Positions 41,320 through 48,791 of a DNA stretch of 64,000 bases are shown here, in pieces. The DNA lies in the NCBI GenBank assembly GCA_963819475.1, contig CAWFWE010000003.1, positions 62,001 to 126,000 of the forward strand, in the 5' to 3' direction. Each line of letters begins with the position of its first letter. Position 1 is the first letter of the stretch. Under the pieces are notes generated by a model that had not been told where the DNA came from, ran no database searches, and saw only the letters and a program-made list of their open reading frames with translations. The stretch comes from DASUAS01 sp963819475. GTDB lineage: Bacteria; Actinomycetota; Acidimicrobiia; IMCC26256; DASPTH01. Made by a program: the position numbers and the translations under genes.

Positions 41320-41627
41320 TGGAGATGCAGCCGAGGCGTGGCCGGAGGCCGGGACGCCGGAGCGGAATCGACCAGTTGTGATGGAGATGCAGCGGAGGCG
41401 TGGCCGGAGGCCGGGACGCCGGAGCGGAATCGACCAGTTGTGATGGAGATGCAGCGGAGGCGTGGCCGGAGGCCGGGACGCCGGAGCGGAATCGACCAGT
41501 TGTGATGGAGATGCAGCGGAGGCGTGGCCGGAGGCCGGGACGCCGGAGCGGAATCGACCAGTTGTGATGGAGATGCAGCGGAGGCGTGGCCGGAGGCCGG
41601 GACGCCGGAGCGGAATCGACCAAATTC
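41317..41627. repeat. Five tandem copies of a 62-bp repeat
   Basis: Units start at 41317, 41379, 41441, 41503 and 41565. They are almost identical: the first differs by one base near its 15th position, and the last diverges in its final few bases. The unit includes GGAGATGCAGCGGAGGCG, GTGGCCGGAGGCCGGGAC (a short hairpin) and GGAATCGACCAGTT. The array begins at the kinase stop codon and ends 2 bp before the RegX3 ATG. Because 62 is not a multiple of three, reading frames rotate through the copies. A related pair lies at 60569. Confidence 0.95.
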
Positions 41628-41629
41628 TG

Positions 41630-42330
41630 ATGACCGAAGCGCCATTGATCCTCGTGGTCGACGACGAGCAGTCGTACCGCGACGCCCTACGCGTCGCGCT
41701 GGAACGGGAGGGCTTCCGGGTCGAGGTCGCCGCCGACGGTGCCGAGGCGATCGCGCGCTTCGACGCCGTGCGCCCGGCCCTCGTCCTGCTCGACGTGATG
41801 TTGCCCCGCATCTCCGGCATCGACGTCTGCCGGGAGCTCCGGTCGCGCTCGCAGGTGCCGATCATCATGGTGACCGCCCGCAACGCCGAGATCGACGCCG
41901 TCGTCGGGCTCGAGGTCGGCGCCGACGACTACGTGACCAAGCCGTTCCGACTCCGCGAGCTGGTCGCGCGGGTGCGCGCCGCGCTCCGGCGCGGCCGGGG
42001 CGAGGAGGCCGGGGTCGCGCAGCCGGGCGAGGTGCTCGAGATCGGCGACGTCCGACTCGACGCCGCCCGCCACGAGGTCGCGGTGCGCGGGGAACGTGTG
42101 GCGTTGCCACTGAAGGAATTCGAGCTGCTCGAGCTCCTGCTCGCCAACGCCGGGCGCGTGCTCACCGCGACGTGCTCATCGACCGCGTGTGGGGACCGAA
42201 CTACTACGGCGACACCAAGACCCTCGACGTCCACGTCAAGCGCTTGCGGGCCAAGGTCGAGGACGACCCGGGCAAGCCCGAGCGCATCGTGACCGTGCGG
42301 GGCGTCGGCTACCGCTACGAGAAGCTGTAG
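41630..42330 (+). CDS. RegX3/PhoP-like response regulator (one frameshift)
   Basis: About 233 residues after correction; OmpR/PhoB-family regulator of the phosphate response. The receiver has DDEQSYRDAL, phospho-Asp in LVLLDVMLPRISG, and the K in VTKPFRLREL. The winged helix includes RVALPLKEFELLELLLAN, then, after a missing C at about 42164 (CTCACCGC for probable CTCACCCGC), DVLIDRVWGPNYYGDTKTLD and HVKRLRAKVEDDPG to YRYEKL. The family sequence VLTRDVLIDRVWG is restored by that one base. An ATG in the last repeat copy (41567) is in frame and could add 21 residues. Confidence 0.88.
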
Positions 42331-42334
42331 CGCA

Positions 42335-42976
42335 CTAGCCGGCGGCGACGTCGAGGCTGGCGAGCAGCGCGCGGACGCGGCGGCCGATCTCGTCGCGGAT
42401 TGGTCGTACTGATTCGACACCCATGCCGTCCGGGTCGTCGAGCACCCAATCCTCGTAGCGCTTGCCGGGGAACAAGGGGCAGGCGTCACCGCAGCCCATG
42501 GTGACGACGACGTCGGCGGCCTGCACGATCTCGTCGGTCCACGGCTTGGGGAACTCCGCGCTGATGTCGATGCCGACCTCCTTCATCGCGGCGATCGCCG
42601 CCGGATTGACCTCGTTCCCGGGCTCGGAGCCACCCGACCAGGCAACGGCACGGTCACTGGCAAGGTGCTCGAACCATCCGAGGGCCATTTGCGAGCGGCC
42701 TGCGTTGTGCACGCAGAGGAACAGCACCGTCGCCAGCCCGTCGTCGGCCTTGCCCTCGACGCGCGCGAGCGCCTTCAGTCGTTGGCGCGCGAAGCGCTCA
42801 GCCATGACCGGGAGGAAGTTCAGCGCGGTCGCCCGGCCTGCGAACTGGTCATAGCTCGTCGTGAGGAAGCGTTCGATGGTCTCGGGCCCGAACACGCCTT
42901 CGAACTGCTCGGTCAGCCTCGCCGCGGCCGACTTCAATGCCAGTTGCTGATCGATGGTGAGCAGGTGGTCGGTCAT
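42335..42976 (-). CDS. arsC: Arsenate reductase (thiol-redox type) with N-terminal helical domain
   Basis: A 213-residue low-molecular-weight-phosphatase-fold arsenate reductase. The catalytic P-loop is LCVHNAGRSQMALGWF (C-x5-R-S), the resolving cysteines are in TMGCGDACPLFPGKRYEDW, and the Asp loop LDDPDG follows. The first 70 residues form an added three-helix domain (LALKSAAARLTEQFEG, TIERFLTTSYDQFAGRA) seen in some actinobacterial ArsC proteins. It probably uses mycothiol or thioredoxin. Coupled to the aquaporin gene by ATGA overlap, in an operon with the CadI/ArsI gene. Confidence 0.9.
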   Translation of the reverse strand: MTDHLLTIDQQLALKSAAARLTEQFEGVFGPETIERFLTTSYDQFAGRATALNFLPVMAERFARQRLKALARVEGKADDGLATVLFLCVHNAGRSQMALGWFEHLASDRAVAWSGGSEPGNEVNPAAIAAMKEVGIDISAEFPKPWTDEIVQAADVVVTMGCGDACPLFPGKRYEDWVLDDPDGMGVESVRPIRDEIGRRVRALLASLDVAAG

Positions 42977-43683
42977 GACGCCTCCGGTGATTCGTGGGGA
43001 ACGACGAGATCGGTCGCCGGGATGTGCGGGAACAGGAACACGCCGAGCGCGACCGCGAGCAGCGCACCGAGCACCTGCATGACGATGAACATCGGGACGC
43101 TGCTCGGCGCAATGCCCGCGAAGGTGTTTGTGAGCATGCGGCCGATGGTGACCGCGGGGTTGGCGAAGCTCGTCGACGACGTGAACCAGTACGCCGCCGC
43201 GATGTAGCCGCCGACCGCGAACGCCGCCACCGAGGCCCGACCGGCACGCACGACACCGAGGATGACGAGCAGCAGGCCGAACGCGGCCACGAGCTCGCCG
43301 AGCCAGAGGCCACTGCTCGAACGCGTGTGGGTCGAGATATCGATCGCGGGAAGATCGAACATGAGGTTCGCCACCATCGCGCCGAGGCATCCGCCGATCA
43401 CCTGGACCACGACGTAGACGCCGGCGTCGCGCGTGGTCGTGCCGCCCAAGATTCGATCGGCCATGGTGACGACGGGGTTGAAGTGCGCGCCGGAGACGGG
43501 CCCGAGCGCCAGGATCAACGCGATGAGTCCGGCTCCCGTCGCGATCGAATTCTCGAGCAGCTGGAGCCCGATGTTCGCCGGCGAGAGGCGTTGCGCGTAG
43601 ATGCCTGATCCGACCACGATCGCCACAAGGAAGGCCGTGCCGACGAACTCGGCCGTCGCCCGGCGGGCGAGGTCGCGATCCAC
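42973..43683 (-). CDS. MIP-family channel, arsenic-associated aquaglyceroporin
   Basis: A 236-residue aquaporin-family channel with six helices. The first pore loop reads SGAHFNPVVTMAD (NPV rather than NPA) and the second SFANPAVTIGRM (NPA). Lying between arsC and a CadI/ArsI gene, it probably conducts arsenite out of the cell after arsenate reduction, the role of AqpS in Sinorhizobium, which replaces the ArsB pump; no ArsB or Acr3 gene is seen here. GTG at 43683 is the start; the stop overlaps arsC. Confidence 0.87.
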   Translation of the reverse strand: MDRDLARRATAEFVGTAFLVAIVVGSGIYAQRLSPANIGLQLLENSIATGAGLIALILALGPVSGAHFNPVVTMADRILGGTTTRDAGVYVVVQVIGGCLGAMVANLMFDLPAIDISTHTRSSSGLWLGELVAAFGLLLVILGVVRAGRASVAAFAVGGYIAAAYWFTSSTSFANPAVTIGRMLTNTFAGIAPSSVPMFIVMQVLGALLAVALGVFLFPHIPATDLVVPHESPEAS

Positions 43684-43690
43684 GGCCCGG

Positions 43691-44146
43691 TCAGCAGCAG
43701 CGGTCGGCCGATTCCGGAGCGGTCGCGCAACAGAGCGCGTCCTCGCCCGGGGCGACGCTCCGCAGCTCGCCCGGCGCCATCTCCACGTCGGACAGCACGG
43801 TGTAGATCTCCCACGGCTCGCGGTCGGGGCCGTCGACCCACACCTTGTCCTGGACGGCGTAGCAGCACGCGACCTCGTCCTCGGTCGCGGTCTCCATGCC
43901 TTCGGCGGCGAGGCGAGACTGGGTCGCGCCGACCTCGTCCGTGCTCTCCACCTCGACGCCGAGGTGGTTGAGCGAGCCCGGTTCGCCGTGCCCCTCGATG
44001 AGCACGAGCTTCAGGGGTGGCTCGGCGATCGCGAAGTTCGCGTATCCGGGGCGCAGCTTGGCCGGCGGGGTCCCGAACAGCTTCGAATAGAACTCCACCG
44101 CGTTCTCGAGGTTGGAGACGTTGAGGGCGAGTTGCACACGGCTCAT
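43691..44146 (-). CDS. cadI: CadI/ArsI-family metalloenzyme (VOC fold)
   Basis: A 151-residue vicinal-oxygen-chelate protein of the ArsI/CadI family. Relative to ArsI C-As lyase, His61 (SLNHLGVEVES) and Glu113 (PWEIYTVLSD) metal ligands and the vicinal Cys pair in VACCYAVQDKVW are kept, but the first ligand position near residue 5 is Gln (MSRVQLALNV), as I recall for mycobacterial CadI. The C-terminus has more Cys pairs (ALCCA and DRCC). It may demethylate organoarsenicals or bind metal. ATG at 44146 is used; a TTG at 44158 is possible. First gene of the arsenic operon. Confidence 0.85.
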   Translation of the reverse strand: MSRVQLALNVSNLENAVEFYSKLFGTPPAKLRPGYANFAIAEPPLKLVLIEGHGEPGSLNHLGVEVESTDEVGATQSRLAAEGMETATEDEVACCYAVQDKVWVDGPDREPWEIYTVLSDVEMAPGELRSVAPGEDALCCATAPESADRCC

Positions 44147-44195
44147 GGTCGGATCCAATCACAGAGCGGCCTGGTACATTGGCCGCGGTCGATAC

Positions 44196-44215
44196 ATCGA
44201 TGATCGCAGATCGAT
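44196..44215. promoter_or_regulatory. ArsR operator candidate
   Basis: ATCGAT (44196-44201) is repeated in inverted symmetry at 44210-44215 with an 8-bp spacer, in the divergent region between arsR and the CadI/ArsI-aquaporin-arsC operon, 15 bp before the arsR ATG. ArsR-family repressors bind such imperfect dyads. Confidence 0.6.
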
Positions 44216-44229
44216 CGAAGGTTGTCAAT

Positions 44230-44544
44230 ATGAATGAGTGCTGCCCGTCGTTGCTCGCGGCCCCACTCGCGCAAGGGGACGCCGAGGACCTCGCAGCGGT
44301 CTTCGCCGCCATGGCCGATCCGGTGCGGCTGCGGCTGCTGAGCCTGGTGGCCGATGCCGGCGAGGTGTGCTCCTGCAACCTGCTCGAGCCACTCGGGAAG
44401 TCGCAACCCACGATCTCCCACCACACGAAGGTGCTGGCGGAGGCGGGCCTGATCCGGGGCGAGAAGCGCGGGCGCTGGGTCTGGTGGCAGATCGTGCCGG
44501 AGCGGCTCGACGACGTCAGGAACTCGCTGACAGTGAAGGTGTAG
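44230..44544 (+). CDS. arsR: ArsR-family metalloregulator
   Basis: A 104-residue winged-helix repressor. The DNA-binding helices are DPVRLRLLSLVADAGEV and SQPTISHHTKVLAEAGLI; the wing is EKRGRWVWWQIVPE. Metal-site Cys are in EVCSCNLLEPL (the ELCVCDL-type alpha-3 position) and an extra pair CC at residues 4-5 (MNECCPS). It divergently controls the arsenic operon through the ATCGAT dyad. ATG at 44230 is chosen; the longer frame to 44179 would read through the operator. Confidence 0.92.
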   Translation: MNECCPSLLAAPLAQGDAEDLAAVFAAMADPVRLRLLSLVADAGEVCSCNLLEPLGKSQPTISHHTKVLAEAGLIRGEKRGRWVWWQIVPERLDDVRNSLTVKV

Positions 44545-44545
44545 G

Positions 44546-44941
44546 TCAGTCGGGGAGCCGCGCGGCGAGCGCGTTGTCGATCTTCGTGTGCAGCTCGGGG
44601 ATGTCGGCCACCAGCTTGGCGAAGTCGGCTCCGAACATCGCGAACAGCTTCGTGGGTGAGGTCGTCGTCACGGTCGCCGTCCGTCGGCGCGTCTTGAAGA
44701 TGGCAGCCTCGCCGAAGAAGTCGCCGGACCCGAACTCGGCGAGCACCTCACCGTCGCGCGTGACCGTCGCGCTCCCGGACTCGATCACGAAGAAGAAGTA
44801 GCCGGGACCGCCCTCCGTGCTGAGGTGGTCGCCGACGTCGGCGGTGCGCTCCTCGAGCTTGGCGGCGACCGCGGCGCGTTCGTCGTCGGTCAGCGACGCG
44901 AACAGCGGAACGGCGCGGAGACGGGCGGGATCGACGGACAT
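44546..44941 (-). CDS. Cyclic-nucleotide-binding domain protein
   Basis: A 131-residue stand-alone cNMP-binding domain (CRP effector fold) without a DNA-binding part. Family blocks are VPLFASLTDDERAAVAAKLE, GDHLSTEGGPGYFFFVIESG, FGSGDFFGEAAIFKTRRRTA (phosphate-binding cassette) and TTSPTKLFAMFGADF. It may bind cAMP or serve as a scaffold. GGGAG precedes the ATG. Convergent with arsR, 1 bp apart. Confidence 0.88.
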   Translation of the reverse strand: MSVDPARLRAVPLFASLTDDERAAVAAKLEERTADVGDHLSTEGGPGYFFFVIESGSATVTRDGEVLAEFGSGDFFGEAAIFKTRRRTATVTTTSPTKLFAMFGADFAKLVADIPELHTKIDNALAARLPD

Positions 44942-45040
44942 GACGGACTCCCGGTGCAGGTCGGCCGCGCGGATGCTACGACCGCGCCCCGCAGCCGTCG
45001 TCTCCGTTCACCCGATGTTCACCGCCTGCTCGTCCGCTGG

Positions 45041-45499
45041 TCAGCTCACCTTGGCGAGTGCCTCCTCGTACTCCGCCTTGGCGCGAGGGGTGCCGAGGTC
45101 GGGTGACGAGAAGGTGGAGCTGACGACGCCGTTCTTGTCGAGCACGAACGTGGCGCGGTTCGCACACCCGAGGGCGTCGTTGAAGACGCCGTACTCCTTT
45201 GCGACCGCGCCGTGGGGCCAGAAGTCGGAGAGCACCGGGAACGTGAAGCCCTGCTCCTCGGCCCAGATGCGTTGCGAGTGGCGCGAGTCGCAGGAGATGG
45301 CCAGCACCTGCGCGCCGCCGCGCTCGAAGGCCGAGGGATCGTCGCGGATCTCGCACAGCTCGCCCTGGCAGACCCCGGTGAAGGTGAACGGGTAGAACAC
45401 GATGACGACGGGCTTCCCGCGCAGTGCGGAGAGCGTGACGTCGTTGCCGTGCTGATCCTTGAGCGTGAAATCCGGTGCGACTTCGCCGACTGCGGGCAT
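45041..45499 (-). CDS. AhpE/Bcp-like peroxiredoxin
   Basis: A 152-residue thiol peroxidase. The peroxidatic Cys is in YPFTFTGVCQGELCEIRDD (PxxxT-x2-C form); a second Cys four residues on could be resolving. Other blocks are GEVAPDFTLKDQHGNDVTLS, AISCDSRHSQRIWAEEQG and FPVLSDFWPHGAVAKEYGVF. AhpE-type enzymes reduce lipid peroxides or peroxynitrite. AGGAG lies about 7 nt before the ATG. Single gene. Confidence 0.9.
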   Translation of the reverse strand: MPAVGEVAPDFTLKDQHGNDVTLSALRGKPVVIVFYPFTFTGVCQGELCEIRDDPSAFERGGAQVLAISCDSRHSQRIWAEEQGFTFPVLSDFWPHGAVAKEYGVFNDALGCANRATFVLDKNGVVSSTFSSPDLGTPRAKAEYEEALAKVS

Positions 45500-45541
45500 G
45501 TTGCGACTCCTGGCTGTGATCGTGCGACTGGGATTCGGAGG

Positions 45542-46312
45542 TTACCCAGCGATGGCGTCGGTGATCGCCTCCGCGGCGCCGGTGGCCGGCGCCCGCACGA
45601 TGCTCATGAGCGGCGTGACCGACACGTAGCCCTCGTGCACCAGCGCCACGTCGGTGCCGGGCGCGGGATCGGCCCGTCCCTTGATCTCGATCTTGAGGTC
45701 GCCCGACGACACATCGGCCGACGCGACCCACACCTCACCGGCCGGAGCCAGCTCGGACTCGCGGATGCCGAGCACCTCGCCGAAGGGACGGTTCGGGACG
45801 TTGATGTTCAGGACGCGCGGATCACCGTCGGGCTTGGCGACCCACTCGACCGCGGCTGCCGCGACCTGTGCCGCGGTGGTCCACTCGTACTCCTGGGTCT
45901 GGCTCCACTCGATCGACACCGCCAGCCCGGGGATGCCGTACCCGGCGGCGGTGAGCGTGGCACCCACGGTGCCGGAGTGCAGCACGAGGTGGCCGGTGTT
46001 GGCGCCGGGGTTGATGCCGGAGGCCACGAGGTCGGGGAGGTCGCCGAAGGCGCCGAGGCAGGCGGCGAACACCGCGGTCGCCGGCGGCGCGTCGATCGCG
46101 TGCACCAACAGGTCGGGGAGCGCGTCCCACACCCGCCGTTCCACCGGCGGGGGTCCGCCGCCGTGCAGCCGACCGATCGAGGCCCCGGCACCGCTGCGGT
46201 CGTCGGTCGGGGCGACGACCAGCACGTCGTGCCCGTCGTCGACGAGCGCGGCCGCGAGCGCATGGATGCCGGGCGAGTCGACGCCGTCGTCGTTCGTCAC
46301 CAGGATCCGCAT
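45542..46312 (-). CDS. surE: 5'/3'-nucleotidase SurE
   Basis: A 256-residue metal-dependent survival protein that removes phosphate from nucleoside monophosphates and short polyphosphate. The metal site is MRILVTNDDGVDSPG; the family blocks DVLVVAPTDDRSGAGASI, SGINPGANTGHLVLHSGTVG and LAVSIEWS follow. TACCGT (minus strand, 46320-46325) ends 7 nt before the ATG, another leaderless candidate. Close to the polyphosphate genes, it could share in phosphate turnover, but it is separated by about 100 bp and a likely promoter of its own. Confidence 0.93.
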   Translation of the reverse strand: MRILVTNDDGVDSPGIHALAAALVDDGHDVLVVAPTDDRSGAGASIGRLHGGGPPPVERRVWDALPDLLVHAIDAPPATAVFAACLGAFGDLPDLVASGINPGANTGHLVLHSGTVGATLTAAGYGIPGLAVSIEWSQTQEYEWTTAAQVAAAAVEWVAKPDGDPRVLNINVPNRPFGEVLGIRESELAPAGEVWVASADVSSGDLKIEIKGRADPAPGTDVALVHEGYVSVTPLMSIVRAPATGAAEAITDAIAG

Positions 46313-46409
46313 GCCGTCCACGGTAGCGGCGGCCCCTTCCGGACCGGCCGTCCGGGAACCGACCGGCCGGTGAACGACGGGTGAAGCTTCGGCGCGCCGA
46401 GCGGAGAGC

Positions 46410-46871
46410 TCAGCCGCCGGCTGGCGGGATGTACGTCGCCGAGCGCACCTCGTCGTCGGCGAACTCCAGCGCCCACACCGACCCCTTCTCGATGCGGTCG
46501 GTCTCGAGGTCGATGCCGAGGTCTGCGAAATGCAGCAGGAGATTGCCGAGCACGTCGCCGTGGGTGCAGAGCACCGCGTTCTCTCCGGCGACCTTCTCCA
46601 CCAGCCGCAGGGAATCGGCCAACGACGCACCCTCGCGCAGCGCGTCGGACGGCTCGACGGGGACGCCGATGCGCTCGGCGAGCGGCTCGACGCTCTGCCG
46701 ACAGCGCACGTAGGGGCTCGAGAAGACGCGGGTGATCCCCTCGCCCGCCAGTCGCTTCGCCAACGCGCGGGCCTGCGCCTTGCCCGCCTTCGACAACGGG
46801 CGCAGCTCGTCGTCGCCCGTCCACGCCTTGCGGCTCCCCGCCTTGGCGTGGCGGACGAGGTACACGGTCAC
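46410..46871 (-). CDS. SixA-type histidine phosphatase
   Basis: A 153-residue phosphohistidine phosphatase-like protein. The catalytic RHG-type motif is YLVRHAKAGSRK, and ENAVLCTHGDVLGNLL provides the second His; FSSPYVRCRQSVEPLA is typical. The GTG start overlaps the TGA of the Nudix gene (GTGA). In mycobacteria MutT1 is a single protein with a Nudix domain followed by this phosphatase domain; here the two halves are separate but coupled genes. It probably works with the Nudix protein on (di)nucleoside polyphosphates. Confidence 0.88.
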   Translation of the reverse strand: MTVYLVRHAKAGSRKAWTGDDELRPLSKAGKAQARALAKRLAGEGITRVFSSPYVRCRQSVEPLAERIGVPVEPSDALREGASLADSLRLVEKVAGENAVLCTHGDVLGNLLLHFADLGIDLETDRIEKGSVWALEFADDEVRSATYIPPAGG

Positions 46872-47296
46872 CCCGGAACCTCCGCCTTCTGCAACAGCGT
46901 GCGATCGTGTGCGTACGTGAGGCGCTTGGTGGCCTCGGGAATTGTGTACCACCGCAGCTCGTCGACTTCGTCGTTGGGGACGAAGGATCCCGCCCCGTCG
47001 GCGTTCGCCGGCGCCTCCATGAGCCAGTAGTGCACGACCTTGTCCCGTCCCTTCGAGTCCCGGTACCGCGTTTGCCCGGCGGGTGCCCCGAGCTCGCAAC
47101 GTAGGCCCGTCTCCTCCTCGACCTCGCGCAGCGCGGTCTCCTCGTCACGCTCACCTGGATCGGCCTTGCCCTTCGGCAGGCTCCAGTCGTCGTAGCGGGG
47201 CCGGTGTACGAGCAACACCTCGGGCTCGCCGCCGGGACTGCGCCGGTGCACGATGCCGCCGGCCGCGCGGACGGTCGAGGTGCGGCTCACATCCAT
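46868..47296 (-). CDS. Nudix hydrolase, MutT1-like
   Basis: A 142-residue Nudix enzyme. The Nudix box is GKADPGERDEETALREVEEETG (GX5EX7REUXEEXGU, split here as GKADPGERDEET and ALREVEEETG). AAGGIVHRRSPGGEPEVLLV and the WSLPKGK lead-in match MutT1-like hydrolases of oxidised dNTPs or diadenosine polyphosphates. It overlaps the CYTH-CHAD gene by 10 bp and is coupled to the SixA gene by GTGA. The order ppk1, CYTH-CHAD, Nudix, SixA parallels ppk1-mutT1 of mycobacteria. Confidence 0.9.
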   Translation of the reverse strand: MDVSRTSTVRAAGGIVHRRSPGGEPEVLLVHRPRYDDWSLPKGKADPGERDEETALREVEEETGLRCELGAPAGQTRYRDSKGRDKVVHYWLMEAPANADGAGSFVPNDEVDELRWYTIPEATKRLTYAHDRTLLQKAEVPG

Positions 47297-48784
47297 TCAC
47301 GCAACGAGCGCCGCTTGGCCTGCTTCCAGGCTGCCGGCCACTCGGCGCGCGAGACATCGGCGGCGACGTCCTCACGGGCGGCGAGCTCGCCGGCGACGAA
47401 GGCGCACTCGACGCGCCCGCCGCGGTCGGCGGCGTGGGTGCGCAGCCACTGCCCGGCGACGACCGCGTCCTGGTGCTCCCCGAGCACCTCCTGCACCTGC
47501 TCCACTGCGGCGGCGAACCGCTTGGCGGGCTTGCCGACCGCGGGGGCGACCGCCTCCGCGGCGTACCGGCACCACTTCGCGCGGATGCGGACCGCGTGGA
47601 GCTGCTCGTCGGGCGGGTCCTCGTCGAGGTCCTTCACCGCCTGTCGCAGCTTCTTCCACGGCTTCCGCACGAGATCGCCCAGCTCGAGGTCGAGCTCGGC
47701 GGGATCACCGGACGACGGGATGGTGCGCGCCGCCGCGAGGAGGCGGTCGATGAGCCGGGCATAGCGCAGCGACCGCATCGCCTCGAGCAGCTCGAAACGC
47801 GCCCGGACCCGGTGCTCCCGCAGAACGTCGAGCAACCGTTTGCCCGCCTGACGGTCGGACGGGTGCAGGTCGGCGACCCGGCCTTCGAGGCGCTCGAGGA
47901 GCACGTCGTCGTCGCGCACCGTGCCGAGCAAACCGCCCAACCACTTCAGCTCGTCGCGCAGCGAGGTGTCCCACTCCGGGTCGACGACGTGGCGGAAGGT
48001 CTTCAGGTCGGAACGGAGCCTCCGGGTGGCGACGCGTGCCTGGTGGACCGCTTCGATGTCCTCGCCCATCCGCACACCGGGGTCGTTGGTGAGCAGGCGG
48101 TTCGTCGAGCTCACGACCGCGGCGCGGAGCACTTCGCGCGGGGTCGACGCGAAGTCGAGCTTCGGCGGTGCGACGAGGTCGGGGGGGTCGAGGGCGCGGG
48201 GGCCGAGGGCGCGCACGATCTTGGGGAGCTGCTCCGGCTCGCCCGCGCCTGCGGCGCGCAGTCGGTCGGCGACCCACTCGACGAGGTCGGCGGGCGCGGC
48301 GTCGGTGAACTCCACCTCGAGCTCACGGAAGCGCGCCGCCAGCCGGGCACCGTCGAGCACCGAGACCTCGTCGTCCACCAACTCCGCCAGCTGCTCGCCG
48401 TCGCGATCGCGCAGCACGACGCGGTGGCGCGCGGTGTTGAGGCGCGCGGCCAGCTCGAGCGGCGCGTCGCGCACCAGCGCCTGCACGAGGTCGAGCGCCG
48501 CGTCGGGCGGGTCGCCCGGTTCGCCGCCGAGGTGGATCTCGGAGCGGACCAGCGCGACGTCGGACGCGACCGGCAGCTTGACCGTCCAGCCCTCGTCGTT
48601 GCGGAAGCGGAGGCTGGCGCCGGCCCGCGCCAGCCTCAGGTCGGCGGAGTCGAAGTAGGCCGCCTGCAGCTTGATGTCGTCGGGGGGATCGGCAACGAGC
48701 TCCTCGTCGTCGAACCCGGGCATGCGGAACGACGGCCCGGGCGTGAATTTCGAGCTCGCGCTCGCGCGGCGCGTCCTTCCCCAC
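47287..48784 (-). CDS. CYTH-CHAD domain protein (one frameshift)
   Basis: About 498 residues after correction. The CYTH (triphosphate tunnel) domain begins GKDAPRERELKFTPGPSF once one extra base near 48748 is removed, restoring the ExExK motif (ERELK); further CYTH strands are QAAYFDSADLRLARAGASLR and VELEFT-like acidic pairs. The C-terminal CHAD domain (from about residue 210) has the polyphosphate-binding His/Arg/Lys pattern IEAVHQARVATRRLRSDLKT and HAVRIRAKWCRYAAEAV. It probably binds or hydrolyses polyphosphate made by PPK1, whose gene ends 7 bp upstream. Confidence 0.87.
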
Positions 48785-48791
48785 GGTCGGG

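Noticed and set aside
41317..41627. CRISPR array
   Set aside because: The units are contiguous 62-bp copies with no variable spacers, and there are no cas genes.
41462..41629. Long N-terminal extension of the RegX3-like protein through the repeats
   Set aside because: The extension is repeat-encoded Arg/Gly/Pro sequence; the receiver domain begins normally at ATG 41630. An in-frame ATG at 41567 remains only a possible minor start.
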